Positions 53,688 through 61,791 of a stretch of DNA of 64,000 nucleotides are shown piece by piece. The stretch is from Granulosicoccaceae bacterium (GTDB lineage: Bacteria; Pseudomonadota; Gammaproteobacteria; Granulosicoccales; Granulosicoccaceae). The notes under the pieces are model-generated. The model made no database searches. It had not been told where the DNA came from and saw nothing but the letters and a program-made list of their open reading frames with translations. The translations under genes and the position numbers were made by a program. Each line of letters begins with the position of its first letter. Positions within the stretch are counted from its first letter, which is position 1. Location: positions 89,157 to 153,156 of the forward strand of contig JAHDCO010000002.1 of assembly GCA_020629835.1 (NCBI GenBank), read 5' to 3'.

Positions 53688-54451
53688 GAATCGGCCTCTG
53701 CATTTGGTTTTTTGATAATTAGCTTCATCAATTCGCTTAAGGAACTCACATTGTGAGAACTCATTAGCGCGCTGGCGATATCGTCACCATGCAGCTGAGA
53801 TTGATGCATGAGTAAAACTCGATCGTCCTCTGTGACTTCATCAACTAAGTGGGTTGCCCACAACACGGCGCACTGTTGAGTAGCCGCCAGGCTTCGGAGT
53901 CTTTGAGTCAGTGCATGACGTGTAGGCACGTCCAGGCCAACGGTTGGTTCGTCCAGTAAAAGTAAACGAGGGTTATGCATGAGCGCTCTGGCGATGTCCA
54001 CACGGCGTCGATGCCCACCATTTAACGTGCGAACTTTTTCCTGTTTTCTGTCGGCCAACTCCATCGGTTGAAGTACGGTTTGAATTCGCTGGTTGGTATC
54101 TTTGGACGAGAAGCCATGTAAAGCCGCGTAGTACGCTAAGTTGTCGGCAATAGATAAATCCGGGTCGAGCGTGTCGGATTGGAACACGATGCCTAACCTG
54201 GCTAATGCACTTGGCTTTGTAGCGGTATGGCTTTCAACAGTCACGCTGCCCGTTTGTGGTTGAAACAAGCCACAAATCAGCGAAAAAAGCGTTGATTTGC
54301 CCGCACCATTTGGCCCAAGTAAAAAGGCTGTTTCACCGGCGCTGATGCGAAAACTAATGTCAGCTAGTGCGACCTTTGTCCCATAGCTAAATCCTACGGA
54401 CTCTACTTCTAAAACGTGCTCGTTGCTTGAATCGTGTGCGGTAACTGCCAT
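53684..54451 (-). CDS. ABC transporter ATP-binding protein, PQQ alcohol-oxidation type
   Basis: A 255-residue ATPase. Walker A is GPNGAGKS (46-53), Walker B is LLLLDEPTVGLD and the switch histidine is in WATHLVDE. The signature loop reads LNGGH instead of LSGGQ, a degeneracy also expected to be tolerated in this subfamily. It pairs with the ABC-2 permease that follows by ATGA. It is divergent from the cytochrome gene across 84 bases, which must hold the promoters of both arms of the island. Confidence 0.88.
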   Translation of the reverse strand: MAVTAHDSSNEHVLEVESVGFSYGTKVALADISFRISAGETAFLLGPNGAGKSTLFSLICGLFQPQTGSVTVESHTATKPSALARLGIVFQSDTLDPDLSIADNLAYYAALHGFSSKDTNQRIQTVLQPMELADRKQEKVRTLNGGHRRRVDIARALMHNPRLLLLDEPTVGLDVPTRHALTQRLRSLAATQQCAVLWATHLVDEVTEDDRVLLMHQSQLHGDDIASALMSSHNVSSLSELMKLIIKKPNAEADS

Positions 54452-54535
54452 AAGACCGAAAGTACCATGGGAGGCGCGTGTTCGCTTTGATATACAGTGC
54501 TTTTAAATCTTTTATGACACACAAGAGCCTTAACC

Positions 54536-54979
54536 ATGACTGTCCGTTTTAGCAAAGTAGCCGCGTTTGCTTTAGTTGCTGCAACGTTATCTATTCCGGT
54601 GGTGCATTCTCACGGAGACGTTTCTCCGCAAGCCGTTGATACTGAGGGTTTAGATCCGTTGCCCGAAGAGATTGCTTTGGAAAACCCCTATCGTTTAGCT
54701 GGCGGTGAGCAATATGAACTTGCCATCAAAGTTGGCGCTTCGGGCTACAACTCCAACTGTGCTCGCTGTCACGGCCTTGAGGCTATCTCCGGTGGTATTG
54801 CACCTGATCTACGAATGTTGGAAGATGGTGAGTTCGGAGACGAGTGGTACATGGAGCGTGTGCTTAACGGTTATTCCCAAAACGGCGCTTACAAAATGCC
54901 TCCGTTTGCAGAATTGCTAAGTCAGGAAGCTATGTGGGCCATCCGCTCTTATACTGAGACTCGTCCAAAACCTGAGTAA
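54536..54979 (+). CDS. cytochrome c-550 (PedF-like)
   Basis: A 147-residue periplasmic mono-haem cytochrome c with a signal peptide of about 25 residues (HSHGDV follows). The haem site is Cys75-x-x-Cys78-His79 (CARCH) and the probable axial ligand is Met121 in YKMPPF. It resembles the c-550-type cytochrome that accepts electrons from quinoprotein ethanol dehydrogenases. It is the first gene of the plus-strand arm. A weak promoter (TTTGAT 54486-54491, TTTTAT 54510-54515) may precede it. Confidence 0.85.
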   Translation: MTVRFSKVAAFALVAATLSIPVVHSHGDVSPQAVDTEGLDPLPEEIALENPYRLAGGEQYELAIKVGASGYNSNCARCHGLEAISGGIAPDLRMLEDGEFGDEWYMERVLNGYSQNGAYKMPPFAELLSQEAMWAIRSYTETRPKPE

Positions 54980-54984
54980 CCCCC

Positions 54985-55821
54985 GTGTTTAAAACCCTGG
55001 CGATTTCGGCCCTCCTGTTTATTGTTAGCGCTGCGTCATGGGCACGTCCTTACGACGACGTTATCGACAGTGGGTTTATCACTATTTTTGTCTATAGCGA
55101 TTACGCCCCGTATTCCTGGGAGGAAGACGGGGCGTATCGTGGTATTGATGTTGAAGTCGCTGAGTACATAGCCGAATATCTGGGTGTTGAGCTTTCGTTG
55201 TTGATGCGCGGCGCCGATGAAAACATCGACGATGATCTGCGCATCAACATCTGGAAGGGTGATCTCATTCACCGCAAAGCGGCCGATGTTATGTTGCATG
55301 TGCCGGTAGACAAAGAGGTGGACGCACGTAACGATCTGGCGGTCATCAATAACGCTTACTTTCAAGAAGAAATGGCTGTGGTGGTCGACAGAGACCGCAT
55401 AGAAGACCTGGAAACCTTTGGTTATTTCACCAGTGAGAAGGTCGGGGCAGAGCTGGACACGGCCAGCGACTTTTTCCTATCGAATGCCTTTCGAGGGTTA
55501 TTGCATCCGAACATCCGACGTGCGAACACGTTTGCCGATACGGTGGAGCTTTACGCTTCTGGTGAAGTGGCCGCGGTCATGGCATCCAGAGCGCAAGCCG
55601 AGTACATTGCCAGCGTGGTACAAGATCGACGTTCATACATTGCACAACCGCCCATGCCTGGCATTGTTCGCAAGGACTGGCGTGTGGGGATTGCGGTGAA
55701 ACACGACAGCCGCGATTTGGCGTATGCCGTGGGGGACGCACTGAACGAACTCATCGTTTCGGGGAAATTGAGCGAGATTGCTGCCGAGTACGGTGTGACC
55801 TATATTGAACCTGAGCGCTAA
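54985..55821 (+). CDS. quinoprotein dehydrogenase-associated ABC substrate-binding protein
   Basis: A 278-residue periplasmic solute-binding protein (family 3 fold) with signal peptide MFKTLAISALLFIVSAASWA. The start is GTG 54985, 5 bases after the cytochrome stop. The DENIDDDLRINIWKGD segment near 80 and the RPYDDVIDSGFITIFVYSDYAPYSW N-terminus identify the subgroup that accompanies PQQ alcohol dehydrogenases (MxaJ/XoxJ-like relatives). MxaJ and XoxJ bind their dehydrogenases rather than small ligands, and the same may hold here. Confidence 0.85.
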   Translation: MFKTLAISALLFIVSAASWARPYDDVIDSGFITIFVYSDYAPYSWEEDGAYRGIDVEVAEYIAEYLGVELSLLMRGADENIDDDLRINIWKGDLIHRKAADVMLHVPVDKEVDARNDLAVINNAYFQEEMAVVVDRDRIEDLETFGYFTSEKVGAELDTASDFFLSNAFRGLLHPNIRRANTFADTVELYASGEVAAVMASRAQAEYIASVVQDRRSYIAQPPMPGIVRKDWRVGIAVKHDSRDLAYAVGDALNELIVSGKLSEIAAEYGVTYIEPER

Positions 55822-55867
55822 TTGCTGCTCAAAGATCAGCGGGTAATGTAGAAAGGGGGCTGTCAGT

Positions 55868-56683
55868 ATGAAACGTAAGGGGCAAGGCTTTAAACTTTTC
55901 GTGCTGTGTATCAGCTTGGGCCTCAGCGGTGTTTGGTCTCAAGCGTCGGCTCGAGACGGTGAATTACCGCCCGATCCGTTTCGCTCGGTGATGTGGAAAA
56001 GCATGGCGGATCGGTTTTTCCCGGATGGCCCGATCGTTTTTGATGGTCACGTCAAAGTCATCGCACCTGCATCAGCCGAAGATCAGTTTCACGTGCCGGT
56101 CACGATTGATGCTTCCGGTTTGGATAACGTGCGTCAAATCGTGGCTGTGGCGGATTTAAATCCTATCCCCAATATCTTAACCGTGCGCCCAGAACAAGCC
56201 GTCTCGTTTGTCGGATTCCGAGTCAAATTACAGCAATCAACACCCATTCACGTCGGTGTACAAACCAACGATGGTGTGTGGCACATGGGCGGCACCTATG
56301 TGGACGCAGCAGGCGGTGGTTGCACAGCGCCTGCTGCTATGCACGCTACCGAGAACTGGATGGATACGCTTGGATTAACCAAGGCGGTAGCACGCCGATC
56401 CGATCTTGAGCATGCGCGCACGACGATAAAAATGCGACACCCGATGGATACCGGGTTAGCTGCGGGTATCCCAGCGTTTTATCTTAGCAACATGACCGTT
56501 ACGCACCCGGGCGGAGAGCTGATTGCTGACGTGGACTTGTACGAACCCATTAGTGAAAATCCAACGTTAACGCTGCTACCAAAAATGTTGGACGCGAGTT
56601 CGGCAAACCTGCATGTCCATGCCCGTGATACTGAAGGTAACGAATACGATTTTGATGTGCTGGTTCCCTCCAGCGTTGAGTAG
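55868..56683 (+). CDS. quinoprotein dehydrogenase-associated SoxYZ-like carrier
   Basis: A 271-residue exported protein (signal to about 28, SQASA). It is a SoxY-SoxZ-like fusion: the carrier cysteine Cys152 is in GGGCTAP, and the C-terminal part (about 175-271) is the SoxZ-like Ig fold (IKMRHPMDTG...). The GGCGG swinging arm of true SoxY is replaced. It is followed by the metallo-beta-lactamase relay gene 5 bases later. The pair recurs near PQQ dehydrogenases; what it carries is unknown. Confidence 0.8.
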   Translation: MKRKGQGFKLFVLCISLGLSGVWSQASARDGELPPDPFRSVMWKSMADRFFPDGPIVFDGHVKVIAPASAEDQFHVPVTIDASGLDNVRQIVAVADLNPIPNILTVRPEQAVSFVGFRVKLQQSTPIHVGVQTNDGVWHMGGTYVDAAGGGCTAPAAMHATENWMDTLGLTKAVARRSDLEHARTTIKMRHPMDTGLAAGIPAFYLSNMTVTHPGGELIADVDLYEPISENPTLTLLPKMLDASSANLHVHARDTEGNEYDFDVLVPSSVE

Positions 56684-56688
56684 CTAAC

Positions 56689-57693
56689 GTGGGACGTCTA
56701 CTCAGCAAGTCCGAGCGGCTAAGTGAGCGCGAGTTATCGCGTCGTCAGGTTCTGCAATGGGCCGCAGCGGGGTGCGTTTTTTCTGGTTTTCCGAGTTTGG
56801 CGAATGCGGGCAAACTGCTTTACCCGTTAACCGCCAGCAAAATAACGGACGACACCTGGGCCGTATATGGCTTGCCGGAGTATTTTTCTTCGGAGAATGG
56901 CGGGCATATCGTAAATGTCGCTTTCATCGATGCAGGTGATGGCATTGTTGTTATTGATACTGGAACATCAAAGCGTTTTGGGGAAGCGCTACGTTCATTG
57001 ATTGAAGCAACGATTCCGGGCAAACCCATTATTCGGGTGTACAACACGCACCATCACCCGGATCATGTGTTCGGTAATCAGGCATTTGACCGGCAAACCA
57101 TCGCGGGCACGGCAGAAATGCGCACCGCGCTCGAACGAGACGGTACAGCGTTCGCGGATAATTTATACCGCTTGTTAGGCGATTGGATGCGGGGGACAGA
57201 TACCGTGCTGCCCGGAAAGCTCTTAGCCGCGGGAGAGGAGACGGTTGGCAATCGCAGCTTTATTCACACACCGTTGGCGGGCCACACCGAATCCGATCTA
57301 CTCATACAAGATTCGTCTACCGGTGTTTTGTTTTCAGGTGACTTATCGTTTCTGTACCGAGCGCCCACTACACCCAGTGCCGATTTAGCGGTATGGCTCA
57401 GTGCCCTCAATGCTATGCAAGCGATGGACGTGTCCATGATTCTGCCAGGGCATGGGCCGGTAGACCCAAAGGGTGAGTCCATTACGCAAACGCGTGATTA
57501 CCTTATCTGGCTGGAAGGCACTCTGCGCGAAGCGGTTGCTGAGGGGCTGACGATGAATGAAGCCATGGCCCTGGATATCCCCAGTGAATTCAGTGGGCTT
57601 TATGTCGTAAGAACCGAGTTCGAACGTTCAGTGGTGCATCTCTATCGCCAGTTAGAAGACGAAATTTTTGACGGTATTGAGGTCACTCGTTAG
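56689..57693 (+). CDS. quinoprotein relay system zinc metallohydrolase (MBL fold)
   Basis: A 334-residue metallo-beta-lactamase-fold protein. The metal motif is His121-x-His123-x-Asp125-His126 (HHHPDH), with a further histidine in LAGHTESD and the bridging Asp in FSGDLSF. A twin-arginine-like N-terminus (SRRQVLQWAAAG) suggests Tat export. The start is GTG 56689, 5 bases after the SoxYZ-like stop. These relay hydrolases occur with SoxYZ-like carriers at PQQ dehydrogenase loci; the substrate is unknown. Confidence 0.83.
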   Translation: MGRLLSKSERLSERELSRRQVLQWAAAGCVFSGFPSLANAGKLLYPLTASKITDDTWAVYGLPEYFSSENGGHIVNVAFIDAGDGIVVIDTGTSKRFGEALRSLIEATIPGKPIIRVYNTHHHPDHVFGNQAFDRQTIAGTAEMRTALERDGTAFADNLYRLLGDWMRGTDTVLPGKLLAAGEETVGNRSFIHTPLAGHTESDLLIQDSSTGVLFSGDLSFLYRAPTTPSADLAVWLSALNAMQAMDVSMILPGHGPVDPKGESITQTRDYLIWLEGTLREAVAEGLTMNEAMALDIPSEFSGLYVVRTEFERSVVHLYRQLEDEIFDGIEVTR

Positions 57694-57738
57694 GCCTGCG
57701 GTACTTTTGTCCAATACGATCTGACAATTTTCTTTCGT

Positions 57739-57772
57739 ACACTCCGTGTGACACTCAGCAATTGTTTGAGTG
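57739..57772. promoter_or_regulatory. ACACTC direct/inverted repeat cluster upstream of PQQ dehydrogenase
   Basis: ACACTC occurs at 57739-57744 and again at 57751-57756, and its complement GAGTG lies at 57768-57772, so CACTCA and TGAGTG form an inverted repeat with a 9-base gap. The cluster ends 23 bases before the dehydrogenase start. It may be a binding site for the LuxR-type regulator encoded downstream. Function is inferred. Confidence 0.35.
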
Positions 57773-57795
57773 ACGGTCTTATTTGGGAGGAGTAG

Positions 57796-59571
57796 ATGAA
57801 ACAAAATTTCGCTTGGATGGCCTTTGCTGGAACACTTGCGCTAGCAGGTGCAGGCACAGCCACCGCCGCCGATGTAACCATTGATGACTTGATGAACGAT
57901 CAAGCCACCACCGATAACGTATTGACCTACGGTTTAGGCCCACGTGCACAGCGATTCAGTCCGCTGGATACTCTGAACAGAGACAATGTTAAAAATCTGT
58001 TCCCCGTGTGGTCGTTCTCTTTTGGTGGTGAAAAGCAACGTGGTCAGGAATCGCAGCCTTTGATTCATGATGGCGTAATGTACGTCACCGGCTCTTACAG
58101 CCGTATGTGGGCGATCGACATCGCCACGGGTGATGAACTCTGGCAGTACGACGCGCGTTTACCCGAAGGCATTCTGCCGTGCTGTGATGTGATCAACCGG
58201 GGCGCTGCAATCCTCGGTGACAAAGTGTTCTTTGGAACGCTTGACGCAAAAATCGTTGCGCTTGATAAGAAAACCGGCAAGGTAATCTGGCGCAAAACCA
58301 TTGGCGACTACAAGGCCGGATACTCCTACACAGCAGCACCTTTAATTGTTCCTACTGAAGCGCACGGTCCAATCATTGTTACTGGCAACTCGGGCGGTGA
58401 ATTTGGGATTGTTGGGGCGGTAGAAGCCAGAAATCCTGATACCGGTGATTTGGTTTGGAGCCGACCAACGATCGAAGGTCACATGGGTACTCTGAATGGT
58501 GAAGAGAGCACAATGACTGGTACACGAAATGAAACGTGGGCTGGTGATATGTGGCAAAACGGTGGTGGGGCCACCTGGTTAGGCGGTACTTACGACCCCG
58601 ACGTGAACCTGCTGTTTTTTGGAACCGGTAACCCCGCTCCGTGGAATTCATACTTGCGTCCGGGTGACAACAAATGGACTGCATCGCGTATTGCAATTAA
58701 CCCCGAAAATGGTGAGATCGAATGGGGCTACCAAACCACACCACATGATGGTTGGGACTACGATGGTGTGAACGAATTCATCGCCTTTGACATGGAAAAG
58801 AACGGTGAAACCATCAAAGCGGGTGCAACGGCTGACCGTAACGGATTTTTCTACGTGCTAGATCGCACGAACGGTGATTTCATTTCCGGTTCCCCGTTTG
58901 TGCAAAACATATCGTGGGCAAAAGGCATAGATGAAAATGGCCGGCCTATTTGGGACCCTGCGAATCGTCCGGGTAACCCAGCAGAAAGCGCAGATGGTAA
59001 GAAGGGTGAAGCGATCTTTGCCGTACCGAGCTTTTTAGGCGGTAAGAACTGGATGCCTATGGCGTACAGCAACAAAACGGATCTGTTCTACATACCATCG
59101 AATGAGTGGGGTATGGATATTTGGAATGAGCCGGTAACCTATAAAAAGGGTGCTGCATACCTGGGTGCAGGCTTTACCATCAAGCCAATCTTTGACGATT
59201 ACATCGGTTCGTTAAAAGCTATGAACCCAGTGACCGGTAAGGTTAAGTGGGAGTATCGAAACAAAGCGCCTTTATGGGGTGGTGTTTTAAGTACAGCCGG
59301 TGGCTTAGTGTTCACTGGTACACCTGAGGGCTACTTGAAAGCGTTCGATGATGAGACGGGTGAAGAATTATGGAAATTCCAAACCGGTACCGGCATTGTT
59401 TCCTCTCCAATCACCTGGGAACAAGGTGGTGAACAGTACGTTGCTATCGTGACAGGCTGGGGTGGCGCGGTTCCACTGTGGGGCGGTGAAGTAGCCAAAG
59501 TAGTGAGTTACCTCAATCAAGGCGGTTCTGTTTGGGTATTTAAGGTGCCCGAGCAACTCGCTTCACGCTAA
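57796..59571 (+). CDS. PQQ-dependent ethanol dehydrogenase, probably lanthanide-dependent (PedH/ExaF-like)
   Basis: A 591-residue periplasmic quinoprotein (signal to about 25, TATAADV) with eight-bladed propeller repeats (WAFSFGG-type, GxLxAxD motifs). It resembles ExaA/PedE/PedH enzymes ([27 protein letters not shown]), not the shorter-loop methanol dehydrogenases. The adjacent-cysteine disulfide ring is Cys129-Cys130. The catalytic Asp321 is followed by Tyr322-Asp323; the second Asp is the residue that adds a lanthanide ligand in XoxF, ExaF and PedH and is Ser, Ala or Thr in calcium enzymes. GGGAGGAG precedes the ATG. It oxidises alcohols with PQQ and passes electrons to cytochrome c. Confidence 0.88.
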   Translation: MKQNFAWMAFAGTLALAGAGTATAADVTIDDLMNDQATTDNVLTYGLGPRAQRFSPLDTLNRDNVKNLFPVWSFSFGGEKQRGQESQPLIHDGVMYVTGSYSRMWAIDIATGDELWQYDARLPEGILPCCDVINRGAAILGDKVFFGTLDAKIVALDKKTGKVIWRKTIGDYKAGYSYTAAPLIVPTEAHGPIIVTGNSGGEFGIVGAVEARNPDTGDLVWSRPTIEGHMGTLNGEESTMTGTRNETWAGDMWQNGGGATWLGGTYDPDVNLLFFGTGNPAPWNSYLRPGDNKWTASRIAINPENGEIEWGYQTTPHDGWDYDGVNEFIAFDMEKNGETIKAGATADRNGFFYVLDRTNGDFISGSPFVQNISWAKGIDENGRPIWDPANRPGNPAESADGKKGEAIFAVPSFLGGKNWMPMAYSNKTDLFYIPSNEWGMDIWNEPVTYKKGAAYLGAGFTIKPIFDDYIGSLKAMNPVTGKVKWEYRNKAPLWGGVLSTAGGLVFTGTPEGYLKAFDDETGEELWKFQTGTGIVSSPITWEQGGEQYVAIVTGWGGAVPLWGGEVAKVVSYLNQGGSVWVFKVPEQLASR

Positions 59572-59593
59572 AAAAAAGCGGCTAATGAGGCAT

Positions 59594-59629
59594 GTAAACG
59601 GCTGGTGGGTTTGTTCACCAGCCGTTTAC
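59594..59629 (+). terminator. 14-base-pair hairpin after PQQ dehydrogenase
   Basis: GTAAACGGCTGGTG pairs perfectly with CACCAGCCGTTTAC around an 8-base loop. It lies 22 bases after the dehydrogenase stop and 23 bases before the response-regulator start. The U-tract is absent, so it is probably a stabilising or attenuating hairpin rather than a clean terminator. Confidence 0.65.
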
Positions 59630-59652
59630 TTGGCATACTGAGGAGGAATCGA

Positions 59653-60414
59653 TTGAATCGTCAAAGCCGCAAAGGAGCCGTTTTGGCCGTGACCGCCCTC
59701 TCTAGAGTATTGATCGTCGACGATCATCCAATGTTTCGTGATGCATTGAAGACAGCGATCAAACAATCCTTTCCCGATTCAGAATCAGTGGAAGTTCCGT
59801 GTATTGATGATGCGCTGAACGAAATTGAAACTCGTGACGACATCGACCTAGCCCTCTTGGACCTGCACTTGCCGGGTGTGCAGGGTTTTGACGGGTTAAT
59901 ACGTCTGCGCAGTAACTACCCACGCTTACCGGTACTCATCGTCTCTGGGTTAGAAAAAGAAACCATTATCGGTGAAGCCATGACGTTTGGTGCTGCGGGT
60001 TTTGTACCCAAGTCCGCCGGTTGTAAAGTGTTAGCAGACGCTATTACTACCGTGCTGGACGGCGGGTTATATACACCGGATGCAGCGAACAACGGCTCGG
60101 GTGACGGCGTAGATCCGGAAATCGCGTTGTTATTGGAGCGCGTATCCAGCCTGACTCCACAGCAAATGCGTGTGTTGTTTATGGTTAGAGAGGGCTTGCT
60201 AAACAAGCAGATCGCTTATGAATTAAACGTAGGCGCAACGACCATCAAAAAACACGTCTCTGAAATTTTGCGCAAGCTGAAAGTGCACAGTCGCACGCAG
60301 GCGGTAATCGAATTGTCCAAGTTGAATCAGCAAACGCTATTTGAACTCGATCAACAGTTCATTGCAGAACGCGAACAGCAGCTAAGCGAATCAAGCCAAC
60401 GCTCTGCTCTTTGA
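59653..60414 (+). CDS. LuxR/NarL-type response regulator (ErbR/ExaE-like)
   Basis: A 253-residue DNA-binding regulator. The receiver domain (RVLIVDDHPMFRDAL) has the phospho-acceptor Asp70 in LLDLHLP. The C-terminal LuxR helix-turn-helix (about 165-225) includes NKQIAYELNVGATTIKKHVSEILRKL. The start is TTG 59653, because AGGAGG lies 6 bases upstream; GTG 59689, giving a 241-residue protein, is the main alternative. It overlaps the convergent kinase gene by 24 bases. Its neighbours match the regulators of quinoprotein ethanol oxidation in Pseudomonas. Confidence 0.85.
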   Translation: MNRQSRKGAVLAVTALSRVLIVDDHPMFRDALKTAIKQSFPDSESVEVPCIDDALNEIETRDDIDLALLDLHLPGVQGFDGLIRLRSNYPRLPVLIVSGLEKETIIGEAMTFGAAGFVPKSAGCKVLADAITTVLDGGLYTPDAANNGSGDGVDPEIALLLERVSSLTPQQMRVLFMVREGLLNKQIAYELNVGATTIKKHVSEILRKLKVHSRTQAVIELSKLNQQTLFELDQQFIAEREQQLSESSQRSAL

Positions 60415-61791
60415 CTGCGTTTTTAAATGCGACATTAAAGCCCTGAGCTGACTGGGTTTTACCGGCTTTAGCATCAACTCAATATTGGCTAACTTTGCCT
60501 GTTCAGCTAGTGAGCGGGATGGGTTGGCCGTGATGATAATGGCAGGTACCGCTGTTCCGGCTAATGTTCGAACCAGATCAATGGTGGAAGTGCCCAGGTC
60601 AGAACCGTCCAGGTGTTGATCGGCCACGATTAAGTTTGGACGCCAGTTGTCATGCCCCAACGTATTTAACGCTTCCTCTGTGCTACTGGCTAGTCGTAGT
60701 TGGCAACCCCAGCGGTTTAACAACGCTTCCATCGCTTGCATAACTTCCAAGTCATTTTCAATCAGCAGCACTCGGGTACCGCGGAGATCCCCCACAGATT
60801 TATTGCGGTGTTCGGGGGAAGGCGCTTTAGCGATGCTGGGTTCGCTGTTCGTTTCTGCGTATGCGCGGCCTAGTGTTAACTTAAAACAACTGCCCCTGCC
60901 CAAGTGAGACGATAATGTTAACTCGTGGCTCATCGCGTTGACCATGCGTTCGACGATGGCTAATCCTAATCCCAGGCCTGCAGAAGTTCGCTCCTGGTCG
61001 TTAATGCCTTGATGGCTGCGATGAAACTCCTGGAACACTTTGTTTTGCTCTGAAGGTTCAATACCGATACCTGTGTCTGCAACACGAATGAGAACACGAT
61101 CTCTGACAGCACAGGCGTTGAGTAATACCCCGCCGGTCTTGGTGTAACGAACCGCGTTGGAGACGATATTCTGTAGTATTCGCCGCAGAAGGTTAGGGTC
61201 GGTACTGACGAATAAATTAGTTTTTCGAATCCTCAGTGTTAAGCCTTTTTGCTGAGCGATGGGTTTAAACACCGTAGCAACTGATCCGAATATCTCATCC
61301 AAAGCCACACACTGGATTTCTGGTTCAATGTCACCGGCATCAAGGCGCGACATATATAAAAGTGTTCTCAGTAACGTATCCATGTTATCGAGAGAGCGAT
61401 TCACCTGATCGCATAAATTGCGCCCTTCGTTGTTCGTTTGTATGGCGCTCAGTGAATTGATCAACAGCGTAGCTGCATTAAGTGGTTGCAACACATCGTG
61501 ACTGGCTGCTGCCAGAAATTGGGTTTTCGATTTGTTTGCACGTTCCGCATTGTCTATGGCATTTGTTAATTCAACATTGGACTTTTCTAAATACGCCAGA
61601 GTGGCAGTCAATTCGCTGGTGCGCCGTTTCACCTGGCCCTCCAGGTTAATGGCGGTTTGAAACAGCGAGTAAGCGCTGCCCTGTTGGTCCATTGATCGTT
61701 CAACGCGCTCCATGAGAGCGGCGTTGATTTTTTTTAACTTACGAATTTCCTCTTCAGCATCGATGAGCTGCTGCGATTTACGCATTCTCAT
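60391..61791 (-). CDS. hybrid sensor histidine kinase (NahK/ErcS'-like)
   Basis: A 466-residue cytosolic kinase without membrane segments. The N-terminal part is a coiled coil (about 1-85; KKINAALMERVERSMDQQGSAYSLFQTAI). The H-box is AASHDVLQPLNA with His98, followed by ATP-binding N and G boxes (NIVSNAVRYT, ADTGIGI, GLGLGLAIV). The C-terminal receiver (about 330-460) has Asp391 (VADQHLDG) and Lys442. The start is ATG 61791, 14 bases inside the FIST gene. It lacks its own PAS domains and so probably takes its signal from the FIST partner. Confidence 0.85.
   Translation of the reverse strand: MRMRKSQQLIDAEEEIRKLKKINAALMERVERSMDQQGSAYSLFQTAINLEGQVKRRTSELTATLAYLEKSNVELTNAIDNAERANKSKTQFLAAASHDVLQPLNAATLLINSLSAIQTNNEGRNLCDQVNRSLDNMDTLLRTLLYMSRLDAGDIEPEIQCVALDEIFGSVATVFKPIAQQKGLTLRIRKTNLFVSTDPNLLRRILQNIVSNAVRYTKTGGVLLNACAVRDRVLIRVADTGIGIEPSEQNKVFQEFHRSHQGINDQERTSAGLGLGLAIVERMVNAMSHELTLSSHLGRGSCFKLTLGRAYAETNSEPSIAKAPSPEHRNKSVGDLRGTRVLLIENDLEVMQAMEALLNRWGCQLRLASSTEEALNTLGHDNWRPNLIVADQHLDGSDLGTSTIDLVRTLAGTAVPAIIITANPSRSLAEQAKLANIELMLKPVKPSQLRALMSHLKTQSKSRALA

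Noticed and set aside
57796..59571. Calling the PQQ enzyme a methanol dehydrogenase (MxaF or XoxF)
   Set aside because: The blade sequences and the [10 protein letters not shown] region fit ExaA/PedH-type ethanol dehydrogenases, and no MxaI or XoxG gene is adjacent.
59605..59652. Upstream extension of the response regulator to ATG 59605
   Set aside because: The extension lies in the 14-base-pair hairpin and the stretch just after it, and lacks a ribosome site; AGGAGG points to TTG 59653.
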